From Pseudomonas monteilii NBRC 103158 = DSM 14164 (GTDB taxonomy: Bacteria > Pseudomonadota > Gammaproteobacteria > Pseudomonadales > Pseudomonadaceae), in the NCBI RefSeq assembly GCF_000730605.1, contig NZ_BBIS01000024.1, positions 1 through 64,000 on the forward strand: 64,000 nucleotides of DNA, given 5' to 3'. Below, piece by piece: positions 8,264 through 17,060 of this stretch. A program made the position numbers and the translations under genes. Numbering within the stretch: position 1 is the stretch's first letter; each line of letters starts with the position of its first letter. The notes beneath the pieces were generated by a model that saw only the letters and a list, made by a program, of their open reading frames with translations, ran no database searches and had not been told where the DNA came from.

Positions 8264-9256
8264 TCAGTTCCTCCGCGCCAAGCCATCCGTGCGTTCGATA
8301 CGCACCACGTCACCCTTGTCGCCGCCCAGGCGCAGTTCGGCCGCGCCGAACAGCCGATCCACGATGTAGTAAGGCGAGCGAAAACGGTAATTCACCAGTT
8401 GTCCGTCGCCCTGCGCGCCGATGACGAACAGCGGTGGCAGCTCGCCTTGGGCGATTCCCGGCGGGAACTGGATATAGACCTTCTCGCCATCGTCGAAGGC
8501 GCGCAGCGGCTTCCACGGCGGATTGCTGCCTGAGACGGAATATCGGAAGCGGATCTTCTCCAGCGACAGTCCGGTATCGACCGGTGCGGCGGCGCTAGCC
8601 GCCTGCGACTGGCGCTGCAAGGCCAACATCCGGTCTTTTGGGTAGTCCCAGGACACCGACGCCATCCATGCCTTTTCCGTCGAGGTCAGTTCCAGCAGGT
8701 ATGTTCTGCGACTGGTGGTGATGACCAAATTCGTCTTGAGGCCTGAGCGGATGGGCTTGACCAGCACATTGATGCGCATCGCGTCGCCGCTGCCGCTGGA
8801 CGTGTCACCGACGATCCAGCGCACGGTATCGCCGGCTGCGACCGTCACTAGTTCCTCGCCCGGCTGCAAGGAAACCACGGTCACGCGTCCCGGCGCGGCA
8901 TAGACTTGGTAGAGCGCACCATCGGTGAAGGGCCACACCTGAATCGCATTGACGTAGCCCTCGCGCGTGGGCGCGATGCGCGCCTCGGCATTGGCACGGG
9001 AAACGCGCACCTTCTCATCGGCCGGCTCCGGCTTAGCCGGGGCCGCGTCCAACTCGTGCAGCGGCTTCAACTGCGCTGGCAGCGCCAGCGGCTCGGGCAT
9101 GGCGACGACTTCCACTGGAGCAGGCGGCTCCGGCAGCGGCTGTGCCTGCACCGGCTCATCGAGCGAAATGGACGGAGGCGGCTTGCCCTGCGAAGCGCAG
9201 CCCGACAGGGCCACCACGGTCAGCGCGAAAGCGTATAAGCGGAAAGACAGGTTCAT
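8264..9256 (-). CDS. trbG: Mating-pore protein TrbG (VirB9-like), lipobox-bearing
   Basis: TrbG forms part of the outer-membrane core complex with TrbI. The protein has 330 residues; its N-terminus (FALTVVALSGCASQ) carries a lipobox, so the mature protein may be lipid-anchored. The VirB9/CagX region runs from about residue 95 (IQVWPFTDGALYQVYAAPGRV) through FRYSVSGSNPPWKPLRAFDDG to the C-terminal beta region. Its start overlaps the trbF stop codon, in keeping with a single operon. Confidence 0.92.
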   Translation of the reverse strand: MNLSFRLYAFALTVVALSGCASQGKPPPSISLDEPVQAQPLPEPPAPVEVVAMPEPLALPAQLKPLHELDAAPAKPEPADEKVRVSRANAEARIAPTREGYVNAIQVWPFTDGALYQVYAAPGRVTVVSLQPGEELVTVAAGDTVRWIVGDTSSGSGDAMRINVLVKPIRSGLKTNLVITTSRRTYLLELTSTEKAWMASVSWDYPKDRMLALQRQSQAASAAAPVDTGLSLEKIRFRYSVSGSNPPWKPLRAFDDGEKVYIQFPPGIAQGELPPLFVIGAQGDGQLVNYRFRSPYYIVDRLFGAAELRLGGDKGDVVRIERTDGLARRN

Positions 9257-9957
9257 GGCTTGGCTCCTTCAGAAGAATCCAGTTCGCGGCTCCACGACAG
9301 GCCGTTGACGTAGATACCCAGCGGGTTCTTGCGCAGGCGCTGTTCGGTGCGCGGGGTTTGCAGGACGGTGGAAAGCACCGCGTTCCATCGCTCGGTCCCG
9401 GCGGGGGCACCGTTGATGAACCGTTGCTCCGTCCAACGGACGTTGAACGAGGCATCGCTGGCGCGTACCACGCTGGTGATCTGCACCGTCACCGACTCGC
9501 GGCCAACACGGGCGAAAGGATCGTTCTTGCTGGCGTAGTCGTTGAGCACCGCCGCGCCTTTGTCGGTGGTGTAGTCGTAGGCGTCCAGCCAGTTTTGCCG
9601 CACCACGATGGGATCGATAGACAGCGAGCGCACCAGCGTCACGAAGCGCGCCAGGTGGTGCGCGATCTGCGCATCGGCGGGCCGGTACGGCGTGGCGGCT
9701 TCGCCGACGGCGCGCACCTGCCCCGACTGATCGACCTCGATGACGTAAGGGGTGACGATGGACTGCGCCGAGCGCCACACCAGGCCACCGGCCATCAGCA
9801 GCGCAAGCGTGAGGCAGCCGAAGGCCATAAAACGCCAGTTCTTGGCCTGGACGCGGGCCGAGCCGATGCGCTCGTCCCACACCTGCGCGGCGGATTGGTA
9901 CGGGGTGGCAGGCTGCGGCGTGTCGGCATAGCGCACCTGCGGGCGTTTGAATCGCAT
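9253..9957 (-). CDS. trbF: Mating-pore protein TrbF (VirB8-like)
   Basis: TrbF is the inner-membrane assembly protein of the conjugative channel. The 234 residues carry one transmembrane helix (about 34-52, MAFGCLTLALLMAGGLVW) followed by a periplasmic VirB8 domain (TPYVIEVDQSG, WTEQRFINGAPAGTERW). I chose the ATG giving MRFKRPQVRY because AAGGAG lies just upstream; the frame is open for 81 more codons of shadow sequence over the end of trbL. It overlaps trbG. Confidence 0.92.
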   Translation of the reverse strand: MRFKRPQVRYADTPQPATPYQSAAQVWDERIGSARVQAKNWRFMAFGCLTLALLMAGGLVWRSAQSIVTPYVIEVDQSGQVRAVGEAATPYRPADAQIAHHLARFVTLVRSLSIDPIVVRQNWLDAYDYTTDKGAAVLNDYASKNDPFARVGRESVTVQITSVVRASDASFNVRWTEQRFINGAPAGTERWNAVLSTVLQTPRTEQRLRKNPLGIYVNGLSWSRELDSSEGAKP

Positions 9958-9986
9958 AGGGTTCTCCTTGGTGGTCAGGTATCGGG

Positions 9987-11351
9987 TCACGCATCGGGGC
10001 GCAGGCTTGGGCCTTGCCCTGAGCCGCCGCCGTCGCCACTGCGCAGCGTGTGGGCTGCGGTGGTTGCGGCATGGGTGATCTGCTGGCGGCGGTGCATCCG
10101 CTTTGCCCAGGCGGGTTGCTCTTGCTTCGGCGCGCTGGCTGCGCCTTCGCCTGCGGCGGCCTGGCCGGAACCGGCAGCGCCGACATCCGCACCGTTCCAT
10201 CCTGCCCGGAAGGAGTCGGCCACCTTCTGACCGGCAGCGGAAGCGCCCGATGCAGCTCGGCGGCCTGCCGCTTGCGCGCCGGTCTTGGCGACATTGCCGA
10301 GGCCCGCAGCCGCGCCTTTAGCCCCGCCGCCCGCAGCGGCGGAACCGGCCTGGAATGCGGACTTGGCGCTGCTGGCCGCCGACGTGGCGGCGCGTGCGCC
10401 GCTCCCGGCCAGCTTTGCGGCGGCCGGGGCCATGCGTGCGCCCGCCATGACGGCACCGCCCACGCCGGTCGCGGCGGCACCGATGGCAACACCCGTGCCT
10501 ACCGCGCCGACGGCAGCGCCCGCCATCGCACCCGCGCCGAGCTGCGGCGCACCGGACACAAGGCCCGTGGCGATGCCGGGGCCGAAGATGCCCAGCGCCA
10601 GCAAGGCAAGCGAAGCCAGCATCACGACAAGCGCATGGTCGATGGAAGGCTCGTCGGGATGAACCTGGAACTCCGCGAACAGGCCCGAGCCGATGCCGAC
10701 GATTACCGCCAGCACCAAGACCTTGATGCCTGACGAAACCACATTGCCGAGCACCTTTTCCGCGAGGAACGAGGTTTTGTTCCAGAGCGCAAACGGGATC
10801 AAGACGAAGCCGGCAAGCGTGGTCAGCTTGAACTCGATCAACGTGATGAAAAGCTGAACCGCGAGCACGAAGAAACAGAGGATCACCACCAGCCAAGCGA
10901 TGAACAGCACCACGATGGGGTCGAGGTTCACGAACACTTCGGGGAAGCCGGCCATGTCACCGATCTGGTCGAGGATCGGCGCAGCGGCGTCGATGCCGGT
11001 CTTGGCAAGCCGACCCGGCTGCAAGAAGTTCTCCATCGTTATGGCCGAGCCAGTGGCGGTGATGCCTAGCCCGGCGAACGAGCGGAACACGATGCTCGAC
11101 AGCCAATTGAAGTTACCGATGATGTAGGCGAAGGCACCGACGTAAAGCACCTTGCGCAGCAGCTTGGCGATCACGTCCTCGCCCTGGCCGGTCGCATGGC
11201 TCATGGCCCAATACAGACCGGCAATGGTCATGTCGATGACAATGAGAGTGGCCGTCAGGAACGCGACTTCGCCTTGCAGCAGACCGAAACCGGAGTCGAT
11301 GTAGCGCGAGAAGGTATCGAGGAATCTGTCGATGATCGTTACGTCGTTCAT
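9987..11351 (-). CDS. trbL: Mating-pore polytopic membrane protein TrbL (VirB6-like)
   Basis: TrbL is the polytopic inner-membrane component of the channel. Residues 1-260 hold several hydrophobic segments (VAFLTATLIVIDMTIAGLYW, PIVVLFIAWLVVILCFFVLA, KVLVLAVIVGIGSGLF, VVMLASLALLALGIFGPGI). The rest, about residues 265-430, is a low-complexity Ala/Gly tail, as is common in TrbL proteins of this family. Its ATG overlaps the trbK stop codon. Confidence 0.92.
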   Translation of the reverse strand: MNDVTIIDRFLDTFSRYIDSGFGLLQGEVAFLTATLIVIDMTIAGLYWAMSHATGQGEDVIAKLLRKVLYVGAFAYIIGNFNWLSSIVFRSFAGLGITATGSAITMENFLQPGRLAKTGIDAAAPILDQIGDMAGFPEVFVNLDPIVVLFIAWLVVILCFFVLAVQLFITLIEFKLTTLAGFVLIPFALWNKTSFLAEKVLGNVVSSGIKVLVLAVIVGIGSGLFAEFQVHPDEPSIDHALVVMLASLALLALGIFGPGIATGLVSGAPQLGAGAMAGAAVGAVGTGVAIGAAATGVGGAVMAGARMAPAAAKLAGSGARAATSAASSAKSAFQAGSAAAGGGAKGAAAGLGNVAKTGAQAAGRRAASGASAAGQKVADSFRAGWNGADVGAAGSGQAAAGEGAASAPKQEQPAWAKRMHRRQQITHAATTAAHTLRSGDGGGSGQGPSLRPDA

Positions 11352-11674
11352 GGCGTGTCCTCCGCAGCGGCGAGCGACGCATCACCTTCCGGCGCGTCGT
11401 CGGTTGGCGTGTCGAAACTCGCCGGAATCGGCGGCAGTTCTGCCAGCGTCCGGTATTCGTCCGGCCCAGTCTGGCCGGTGAAGAAGCGCCGCCGGAAGGC
11501 TTCGGCAGCGGCGCGACAGGTGTCTTCGCCTGCGGTTTGCCGGTCGGCTGCGCATTGGGCGCGCAGCGCCTTGAGCCGCACGGGATCGGCGGCCAAGGTG
11601 GCGGTCAGGTCTTCAGCCGGCTGCTGGCCGCATGCGGTCAGCAGCACGGCCAGCAGGACAGGAACGCATCGCAT
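11348..11674 (-). CDS. trbK: Entry-exclusion lipoprotein of the TrbK type
   Basis: This 108-residue protein starts with a lipoprotein signal (VPVLLAVLLTACGQQ, lipidated Cys at 15). Entry-exclusion proteins in this position block redundant transfer into cells that already hold the element. The mature part has two spaced cysteines (QCAADRQTAGEDTC) and an arginine-rich RRRFFTG segment. The same pattern appears in the EexN protein at 19347-19622. It sits between trbJ and trbL as in other Tn4371-like operons. Confidence 0.8.
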   Translation of the reverse strand: MRCVPVLLAVLLTACGQQPAEDLTATLAADPVRLKALRAQCAADRQTAGEDTCRAAAEAFRRRFFTGQTGPDEYRTLAELPPIPASFDTPTDDAPEGDASLAAAEDTP

Positions 11675-11686
11675 GGCCGCCTCCCG

Positions 11687-12424
11687 TCAGTTGTTGTAGA
11701 AGTTGACGGACTGCGGTGTGTACGGCGTGCCGGTGCCCAGGAAGCGCCGCCGCACTTCGCGGGCGCGCTCGGTGGCCGCTGCCTGCCGCGCCAGCTCCAG
11801 CGAGGCCGCCCTGTCTTGTGTGATCTGGAGCTGCTGGGCCTGGATGGACTGCTTGGCCTGCAAGGCGAGAAGCTGGTTCGTTGCCTGCATCGCTTGCAGC
11901 GCACCCGTGGCCGATTGGCTTTGGCTCACGAGGTCGGCCAGCGCGCTTTCGTCTTGCGTCAGGTTCTGCGACACCTGCGCCTGCATCCGCATCGCGGTGT
12001 GCAGGCCGTCGAGCGTGTTCTTCCAGCGTTCGCGTGCGTCCTGTGCCATGCGGTCGCCGCTGATGGTGGCGGCGTACTGCTCCGGGTACAGGCGCGAGAA
12101 CGTGGCATCCATGCTCTGCACGTCGTAGGCCAGCCCTTGCGCCTCGGCAATCAGGCGTTCAGTCGTGGCGAGCGTCGAGCGCAGCCGGTTGACGATGTTG
12201 AAGTCGAGATTCGCCAGGTTGCGCGCCTGGTTCATCAACATCTGCGCTTCGTTCTGGAGCTGGTTGATCTGGTTGTTGATCTGCTCCAGCGTGCGGATGG
12301 CAGTCAGCGTGTTCTGCACCAAGTTGACGGGATCAACGAAAGTGAGCGCCGCCGCTGGCTGAGCGAGCATCAGCGAGCCGGCCAGCGCGGCGGCGAGCGA
12401 AACGGAAAGTACACGGGTCTTCAT
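11687..12424 (-). CDS. trbJ: Mating-pore protein TrbJ (VirB5-like)
   Basis: TrbJ is a secreted or periplasmic component of the mating pilus. The 245-residue precursor has a Sec signal peptide (VSLAAALAGSLMLAQPAAA) and a long helical, Gln-rich coiled-coil body (LEQINNQINQLQNEAQMLMNQ). It ends in RRRFLGTGTPYTPQSVNFYNN, a motif also seen at the end of the EexN lipoprotein of this element. I chose the ATG giving MKTRVLSVS, which overlaps the trbE stop codon as ATGA; 33 further upstream codons are shadow sequence. Confidence 0.9.
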   Translation of the reverse strand: MKTRVLSVSLAAALAGSLMLAQPAAALTFVDPVNLVQNTLTAIRTLEQINNQINQLQNEAQMLMNQARNLANLDFNIVNRLRSTLATTERLIAEAQGLAYDVQSMDATFSRLYPEQYAATISGDRMAQDARERWKNTLDGLHTAMRMQAQVSQNLTQDESALADLVSQSQSATGALQAMQATNQLLALQAKQSIQAQQLQITQDRAASLELARQAAATERAREVRRRFLGTGTPYTPQSVNFYNN

Positions 12425-14871
12425 GGCGAAATCTCCAGGGGTTGAGTAGCGAGGAAAGAAGCCGCCGACGGCGAGGACGGCAGCAGGTCGGCGGCCCAAT
12501 CGAGGCCGCGATGGCGTAGCCACGCACCGGCGAAGCCGGGAGCGCCGGCCTGCGTCAGCACTCGGTCAATGTCGCGTTGGTCTTGCGGTGTGGATGCGCC
12601 CGAGAAGGCGAGCGCGGCTGGCCCCAGGTCGAGGTCGAACAGACGATTGCCCAGGCGCGATTGGTAGTAGTAGTCGCGCTTGGGCTGCGCGGTGGCGACG
12701 ATTTCGATTTGCCGACTGTTGAGGCCAAAGCCCTCGTAGACCGTGCGAATCTGCGGCTCGGTCGCCTGCGGGTTGGGCAAGAAAATCCGGCTCGCGCAGC
12801 TTTCGATGATCGCGGGCGCGATGGTCGAATCCTTGATGTCGGCAAGCGACTGCGTGGCGAAGATCACCGACACGTTTTTCTTGCGCAGAGTTTTCAACCA
12901 TTGCCGGATGCGTGCCGCGAAGGACGGTTCATCAAGGAATAGCCAGGCTTCATCGAGAATCAGCAGCGTGGGAGCACCGTCGAAACGTGCATCGAAGCGG
13001 GCGAACAAGTAGCGCAGCACCGCTTGCACGGCGGCGGGGCTGTGCATTAGCTCTTCCATCTCAAAGCCCTGCACGTCGCCGCTGCCGAGCCGGTCGCGGT
13101 CGGCATCCAGTAGCTTGCCGTGCGCGCCGCCCAGCACATACGGCGACAATGCCTGCCGCAGCGCGTTCGATTGCAGCAGCACCGAAAGCCCGGTCATCGT
13201 GCGCTGCTCCACCGGCGCACCAGCGAGGCTGCCGAGCGCCGACCAAATGGCGGCTTTCTCGTCGGGGCCGACGGTCACGCCTTCATGCAGCAGGCGGCCT
13301 TCGATCCACTCGGCGGCCCAGGTGCGATAGCCTTCGCTGTCGATACGGGCCAAGGGCTGAAAGGCAATGGCGCCGTCCGCGCCGAGGTCGTAGTGTTCGC
13401 CGCCCAGGCCCAGCACCGTCGCCCGCATGGATCGCCCCATGTCGAAGGCGAAGATGCGCGAGCCGCCATAGCGGCGGAACTGCAAGGCGAGCATCGCCAG
13501 CAGGACAGATTTTCCCATGCCCGTCGGCCCCGCGACCAGCGTATGCCCCACGTCGCCGATGTGCGTCACCAGCCGGAACGGCGTCGCGCCATCCGTGCGC
13601 GTGACGATCAGCGGCGGGCCGTCGAGATGGGCGTTTTTCTCCGGCCCAGCCCACACGGCGGACACCGGCATCATGTGCGCCAGATTCAGCGTCGAGACGA
13701 TGGGCTGGCGCACGTTGGCATAGGCATTGCCTGGTATGGACGACAGCCACGCATCGACTGCATTTAAGGTTTCGGGGATGGTGACGAAGCCACGTCCTTG
13801 GATGACACGTTCCACCATGCGCAGCTTTTCGTCGGCTACGGCAGGGTCGTCATCGAACACCGTCACCGTGGCGGTGAGGTAGCCGAAGGCGACTTGATCG
13901 CTGCCAAGCTCTTGCAAGGCGGCATCCGCGTCGGCCGCCTTGTTGCTGGCATCCGTGTCCACCAGCGGCGATTCCTGCTGGAAGATGGTTTCGCGCAGTA
14001 GCGCAATGACATTCTTCCGTTTCGCAAACCACTGGCGACGCAGGCGGCCCAGCTCCTTTTCCGCCTCGGCTTTATCGAGGCAGAGAAACCGGGTACTCCA
14101 GCGATAGGCAAAGCCCAGGCGATTGAGGTCGTCCAGCAGGCCCGGCCAGGTCGAGGTCGGAAAGCCCCGCACCGACACCACGCGCAGATGCTGGTCACCC
14201 AGCATGGGCGCAAGGCCGCCGACTAGGGCGGAATCGGCCAGCAGTGCGTCGAGGTGGAAAGGCACCTCGGGCACGGCCAGCCGGTAGCGCCGCGTGGACA
14301 CCGTGGCGTGAAGATAAGTCAGCGTCGCGGCATCGTCCAACCAGACGATTTCTGGCATCACGCCATCGAGCAGGTCGAAAACCCGATCCGTTTCTGCCAG
14401 GAAGGCGTCAAGCCGACCGCGCCAGTCCACACCATCGCCCGGCGCGTGCTCGTAGAGCAGCTTGGCTGCACGAGCGCGGGATTCCTCCGGCGGCAGATAG
14501 GCTAGCGTCAGGTGATAGCTGCTTTCGTAGTGGTTCCCCGATTCCTCAAAGGCAGCGCGGCGTTCTTCGTCCACCAGCCAGGACAGCGGTTCGGGAAAGT
14601 CGGAATGCGGATAGTCCGCGGCCGACTGGCGCTCGGCTTCCACGAACAGCGCCCAGCCCGAACCCAGCCGGCGCAACGCGTTGTTTAGCCGTGCCGTCGT
14701 GGCGATCAATTCGCCCTGCGTGGCGCTGTCCAGATCAGGCCCGCGAAAGCGCGCCGTGCGCTGAAACGAGCCATCCTTGTTCAGCACCACGCCCGGCGCG
14801 ATCAGCCCAGCCCAGGGAAGCCAGTCGGCCAGCAAGGCGGGCCGCTGGCGGTATTCGGCAAGGTTAAGCAT
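12421..14871 (-). CDS. trbE: Conjugation ATPase TrbE (VirB4-like)
   Basis: TrbE is the large hexameric ATPase that powers assembly of the secretion channel and pilus. The protein has 816 residues. Walker A is AGPTGMGKSVLL in the C-terminal half, Walker B is LLILDEAWLFLDEP, and the glutamine motif is FATQSLADI. The N-terminal half is the CagE/TrbE/VirB domain. I chose the ATG giving MLNLAEYRQRP, since the 30 upstream codons overlap trbD in another frame. It lies between trbD and trbJ. Confidence 0.95.
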   Translation of the reverse strand: MLNLAEYRQRPALLADWLPWAGLIAPGVVLNKDGSFQRTARFRGPDLDSATQGELIATTARLNNALRRLGSGWALFVEAERQSAADYPHSDFPEPLSWLVDEERRAAFEESGNHYESSYHLTLAYLPPEESRARAAKLLYEHAPGDGVDWRGRLDAFLAETDRVFDLLDGVMPEIVWLDDAATLTYLHATVSTRRYRLAVPEVPFHLDALLADSALVGGLAPMLGDQHLRVVSVRGFPTSTWPGLLDDLNRLGFAYRWSTRFLCLDKAEAEKELGRLRRQWFAKRKNVIALLRETIFQQESPLVDTDASNKAADADAALQELGSDQVAFGYLTATVTVFDDDPAVADEKLRMVERVIQGRGFVTIPETLNAVDAWLSSIPGNAYANVRQPIVSTLNLAHMMPVSAVWAGPEKNAHLDGPPLIVTRTDGATPFRLVTHIGDVGHTLVAGPTGMGKSVLLAMLALQFRRYGGSRIFAFDMGRSMRATVLGLGGEHYDLGADGAIAFQPLARIDSEGYRTWAAEWIEGRLLHEGVTVGPDEKAAIWSALGSLAGAPVEQRTMTGLSVLLQSNALRQALSPYVLGGAHGKLLDADRDRLGSGDVQGFEMEELMHSPAAVQAVLRYLFARFDARFDGAPTLLILDEAWLFLDEPSFAARIRQWLKTLRKKNVSVIFATQSLADIKDSTIAPAIIESCASRIFLPNPQATEPQIRTVYEGFGLNSRQIEIVATAQPKRDYYYQSRLGNRLFDLDLGPAALAFSGASTPQDQRDIDRVLTQAGAPGFAGAWLRHRGLDWAADLLPSSPSAASFLATQPLEISP

Positions 14872-14882
14872 GGCGGCGTCTC

Positions 14883-15155
14883 CTACACGTCCAGCAGCGG
14901 CTTGTGCTTGATGTGCCGGGCGAAGACCTGCATGAACTGCGGATCGACCCTCGCGCCCCACACGGCCAGCGAGTGACCGACGATCCAGAGCACTACGCCA
15001 GGAATCCAGAGTTGCAGGCCCAGCCCGACGGCAGCGGCTAGCGTGCCGTTGGCAATCGCCACCGTGCGCGGTGCGCCGCCCATCAAGAGCGGCTCGGTCA
15101 GCGAGCGATGTAGCGGCACCTCGAAGCCGGCCGCGAAGCTATCCGGGCCACTCAT
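14883..15155 (-). CDS. trbD: Mating-pore membrane protein TrbD (VirB3-like)
   Basis: TrbD is a 90-residue inner-membrane protein of the channel. It begins with the conserved VPLHRSLTEPLLMGGAPR stretch, followed by a hydrophobic hairpin (about residues 34-65, ANGTLAAAVGLGLQLWIPGV). The ATG giving MSGPDSFAAG overlaps the trbC stop codon. Its position between trbC and trbE and its length fit the family. Confidence 0.9.
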   Translation of the reverse strand: MSGPDSFAAGFEVPLHRSLTEPLLMGGAPRTVAIANGTLAAAVGLGLQLWIPGVVLWIVGHSLAVWGARVDPQFMQVFARHIKHKPLLDV

Positions 15156-15535
15156 ACGACAGCCCCGCCGGAGAAGCTGAAGAACGACAGGAAGAACGAG
15201 GACGCGGCGAACGCGATGCTCAAACCGAACACGATCTGGATCAGCTTGCGAAAGCCGCCCGACGTGTCGCCGAAGGCGAGCGCGAGGCCCGTGGCGATGA
15301 TGATGATGACCGCGACGATGCGTGCCACCGGCCCCTGAATCGACTCCAGAATGGATTGCAGCGGGCCTTCCCATGGCATCGAGGAGCCGGATGCCTTCGC
15401 CGTGCCCGCCGTCATCAGCATGACTGCGGCCAGCAGCAGGCCGTGGTGCGCGGGGCCGGCCAGCCGCCGCAGGCGTGCGATGGTTGAAACCGGATTTACG
15501 GAATTACGGAAAGCGTGAACGTGCATCTGCGTCAT
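15152..15535 (-). CDS. trbC: Conjugative pilin precursor TrbC (VirB2-like)
   Basis: TrbC is the pilus subunit. The 127-residue precursor has a long N-terminal signal region ending near GTAKAS, then the pilin proper with two hydrophobic helices (ARIVAVIIIIATGLALAFG and IVFGLSIAFAASSFFLSF) joined by a short GDTSGGFRK loop. The start has GGAG upstream and overlaps the trbB stop codon. In the RP4 family the mature pilin is cyclised by TraF, which is also encoded in this element. Confidence 0.9.
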   Translation of the reverse strand: MTQMHVHAFRNSVNPVSTIARLRRLAGPAHHGLLLAAVMLMTAGTAKASGSSMPWEGPLQSILESIQGPVARIVAVIIIIATGLALAFGDTSGGFRKLIQIVFGLSIAFAASSFFLSFFSFSGGAVV

Positions 15536-16599
15536 GGCAGTTCTCCAGGTAGGTCAAGGGACGAGGAAGGCGCAGCGGCATCGGCTGCGAGAGGAACCGG
15601 CATCAGCTCGGGAAACGGTGTTTCCAGCGCGTCCGCCAGGCGATAGCCGGTGCCGTCGAAACCGACGACACGGGCGATGCTTTCGACGCGGCGCTTGCGG
15701 CCACGCCCGGCGATGTGGATCACGACGTTGACCGCCTCGGCGATCAGCGCACGCGGTGGGTTCACCGCCACTTCAAGAATCAACTGTTCGAGGCGCAGCA
15801 GCGCGCCCAGCGCGGAACCGGCGTGGATGGTGGCGATGCCGCCGGGGTGGCCGGTGCCCCACACCTTAACCAAGTCCAGGGCTTCGCCGCCGCGTACCTC
15901 GCCGACGATCACGCGGTCGGGGCGCAGGCGCATCGTGGCCCGCACCAGCTCGGTCATAGACACGACGCCAGCGCGGGTGCGCAGCGGCACATGGTCGCGG
16001 GCTGCGCATTGCAGCTCGATGGTGTCTTCGAGCACAAGCACGCGGTCGCCCGTGGCGGCGATCTCCGCAAGCAAGGCATTGGCGAGTGTGGTTTTGCCGC
16101 TGCTCGTCGCCCCGGCGATCAGGATGTTCTGGCGCTCACGCACGGCGCGGCGCAGGAACTCGGCCTGGCCTGTGGTCAAGATGCCGTCGGCCACATAGCG
16201 ATCCAGCCCGATGATGCTCACGGCGCGCTTGCGCAGCGCGAAGGCTGGGCCGGGCGCTGCGGGCGGCAAGATGCCCTCGAACCGCTCGCCGGTTTCGGGC
16301 AGCTCGGCGGTCAGCAGCGGCCGCCCGCGATGCACCTCTGCGCCGACGTGCGCAGCCACCAGCCGGATGATGCGTTCGCCATCGTCTTGGGACAGCTCCA
16401 CGCCCAGCGGCATGCGGCCCGATGACAACCGATCCACCCATAGGGTGCGGTCGGGGTTGAGCATGATTTCCACCACGTCGGGGTCGGCCAGCGCAGCGGC
16501 GATGACTGGCCCCATTGCCGTGCGCAGCATCTGGATACGGCGATCCAGAGAGGTTGCGGCGGATGAGAGTTCGGGCGGGGTTTGCGGAATGGCGCTCAT
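15532..16599 (-). CDS. trbB: Conjugation ATPase TrbB (VirB11-like)
   Basis: TrbB is the hexameric traffic ATPase of the channel, acting at the cytoplasmic side. The protein has 355 residues with Walker A AGATSSGKTTLANALL, the Asp box VLEDTIELQC, Walker B RPDRVIVGEVRGGEAL and the His box GTGHPGGIATIHA. It starts the trb block: CopG lies upstream with overlap and trbC follows with overlap. Confidence 0.95.
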   Translation of the reverse strand: MSAIPQTPPELSSAATSLDRRIQMLRTAMGPVIAAALADPDVVEIMLNPDRTLWVDRLSSGRMPLGVELSQDDGERIIRLVAAHVGAEVHRGRPLLTAELPETGERFEGILPPAAPGPAFALRKRAVSIIGLDRYVADGILTTGQAEFLRRAVRERQNILIAGATSSGKTTLANALLAEIAATGDRVLVLEDTIELQCAARDHVPLRTRAGVVSMTELVRATMRLRPDRVIVGEVRGGEALDLVKVWGTGHPGGIATIHAGSALGALLRLEQLILEVAVNPPRALIAEAVNVVIHIAGRGRKRRVESIARVVGFDGTGYRLADALETPFPELMPVPLAADAAAPSSSLDLPGELP

Positions 16600-17060
16600 G
16601 AGGCACGCTCCTGCGCTTCAGCCAGTGCCTCCGCGTCATCCATTCGCGCCGGGTCTGGGTGCAGTTCTTCCACAACGTCGCGCACCAGGCTGCGGCCACG
16701 CAGCAGGTGGCGGCCGAGCCGCTCCACGAATTGCTCGAAACGCGCTTTGCCTTGGGCGCGAGCTGCGTCCTGATGGGCTTCGGGAATCGGGGTGCTGACG
16801 GTCAGGAAGTAGCGGATGAACAGCGCCAGTGTTTCGATCTGGATGTTCTGGTCGCGCTCCATGCGCTCGGCCTGCCGCGACAGGCGATCGAGCCGCTTGG
16901 CGATGGCCGCCTCGCGCTGGTCGCCAGCATCGGGCGATAGCCACGACGCGAGCGCCGCCGCGACAATGGACGACTTGGACACGCCTTTCTTGGCGGCCAG
17001 TTCTTCGAGACGCTTGGCGTGCTCGGGCTGAATGAACAGATTGAGGCGGTATTGGCTCAT
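16596..17060 (-). CDS. CopG-family ribbon-helix-helix protein between traG and trbB
   Basis: This 154-residue protein begins MSQYRLNLFIQPEHAKRLEEL, a typical ribbon-helix-helix DNA-binding strand and helix, followed by AAKKGVSKSSIVAAALASWL. The rest is charged and probably helical. A protein of this type lies here in Tn4371-like elements and is a likely local regulator of the tra/trb genes. It overlaps traG upstream and trbB downstream by ATGA, so it is expressed with them. Confidence 0.8.
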   Translation of the reverse strand: MSQYRLNLFIQPEHAKRLEELAAKKGVSKSSIVAAALASWLSPDAGDQREAAIAKRLDRLSRQAERMERDQNIQIETLALFIRYFLTVSTPIPEAHQDAARAQGKARFEQFVERLGRHLLRGRSLVRDVVEELHPDPARMDDAEALAEAQERAS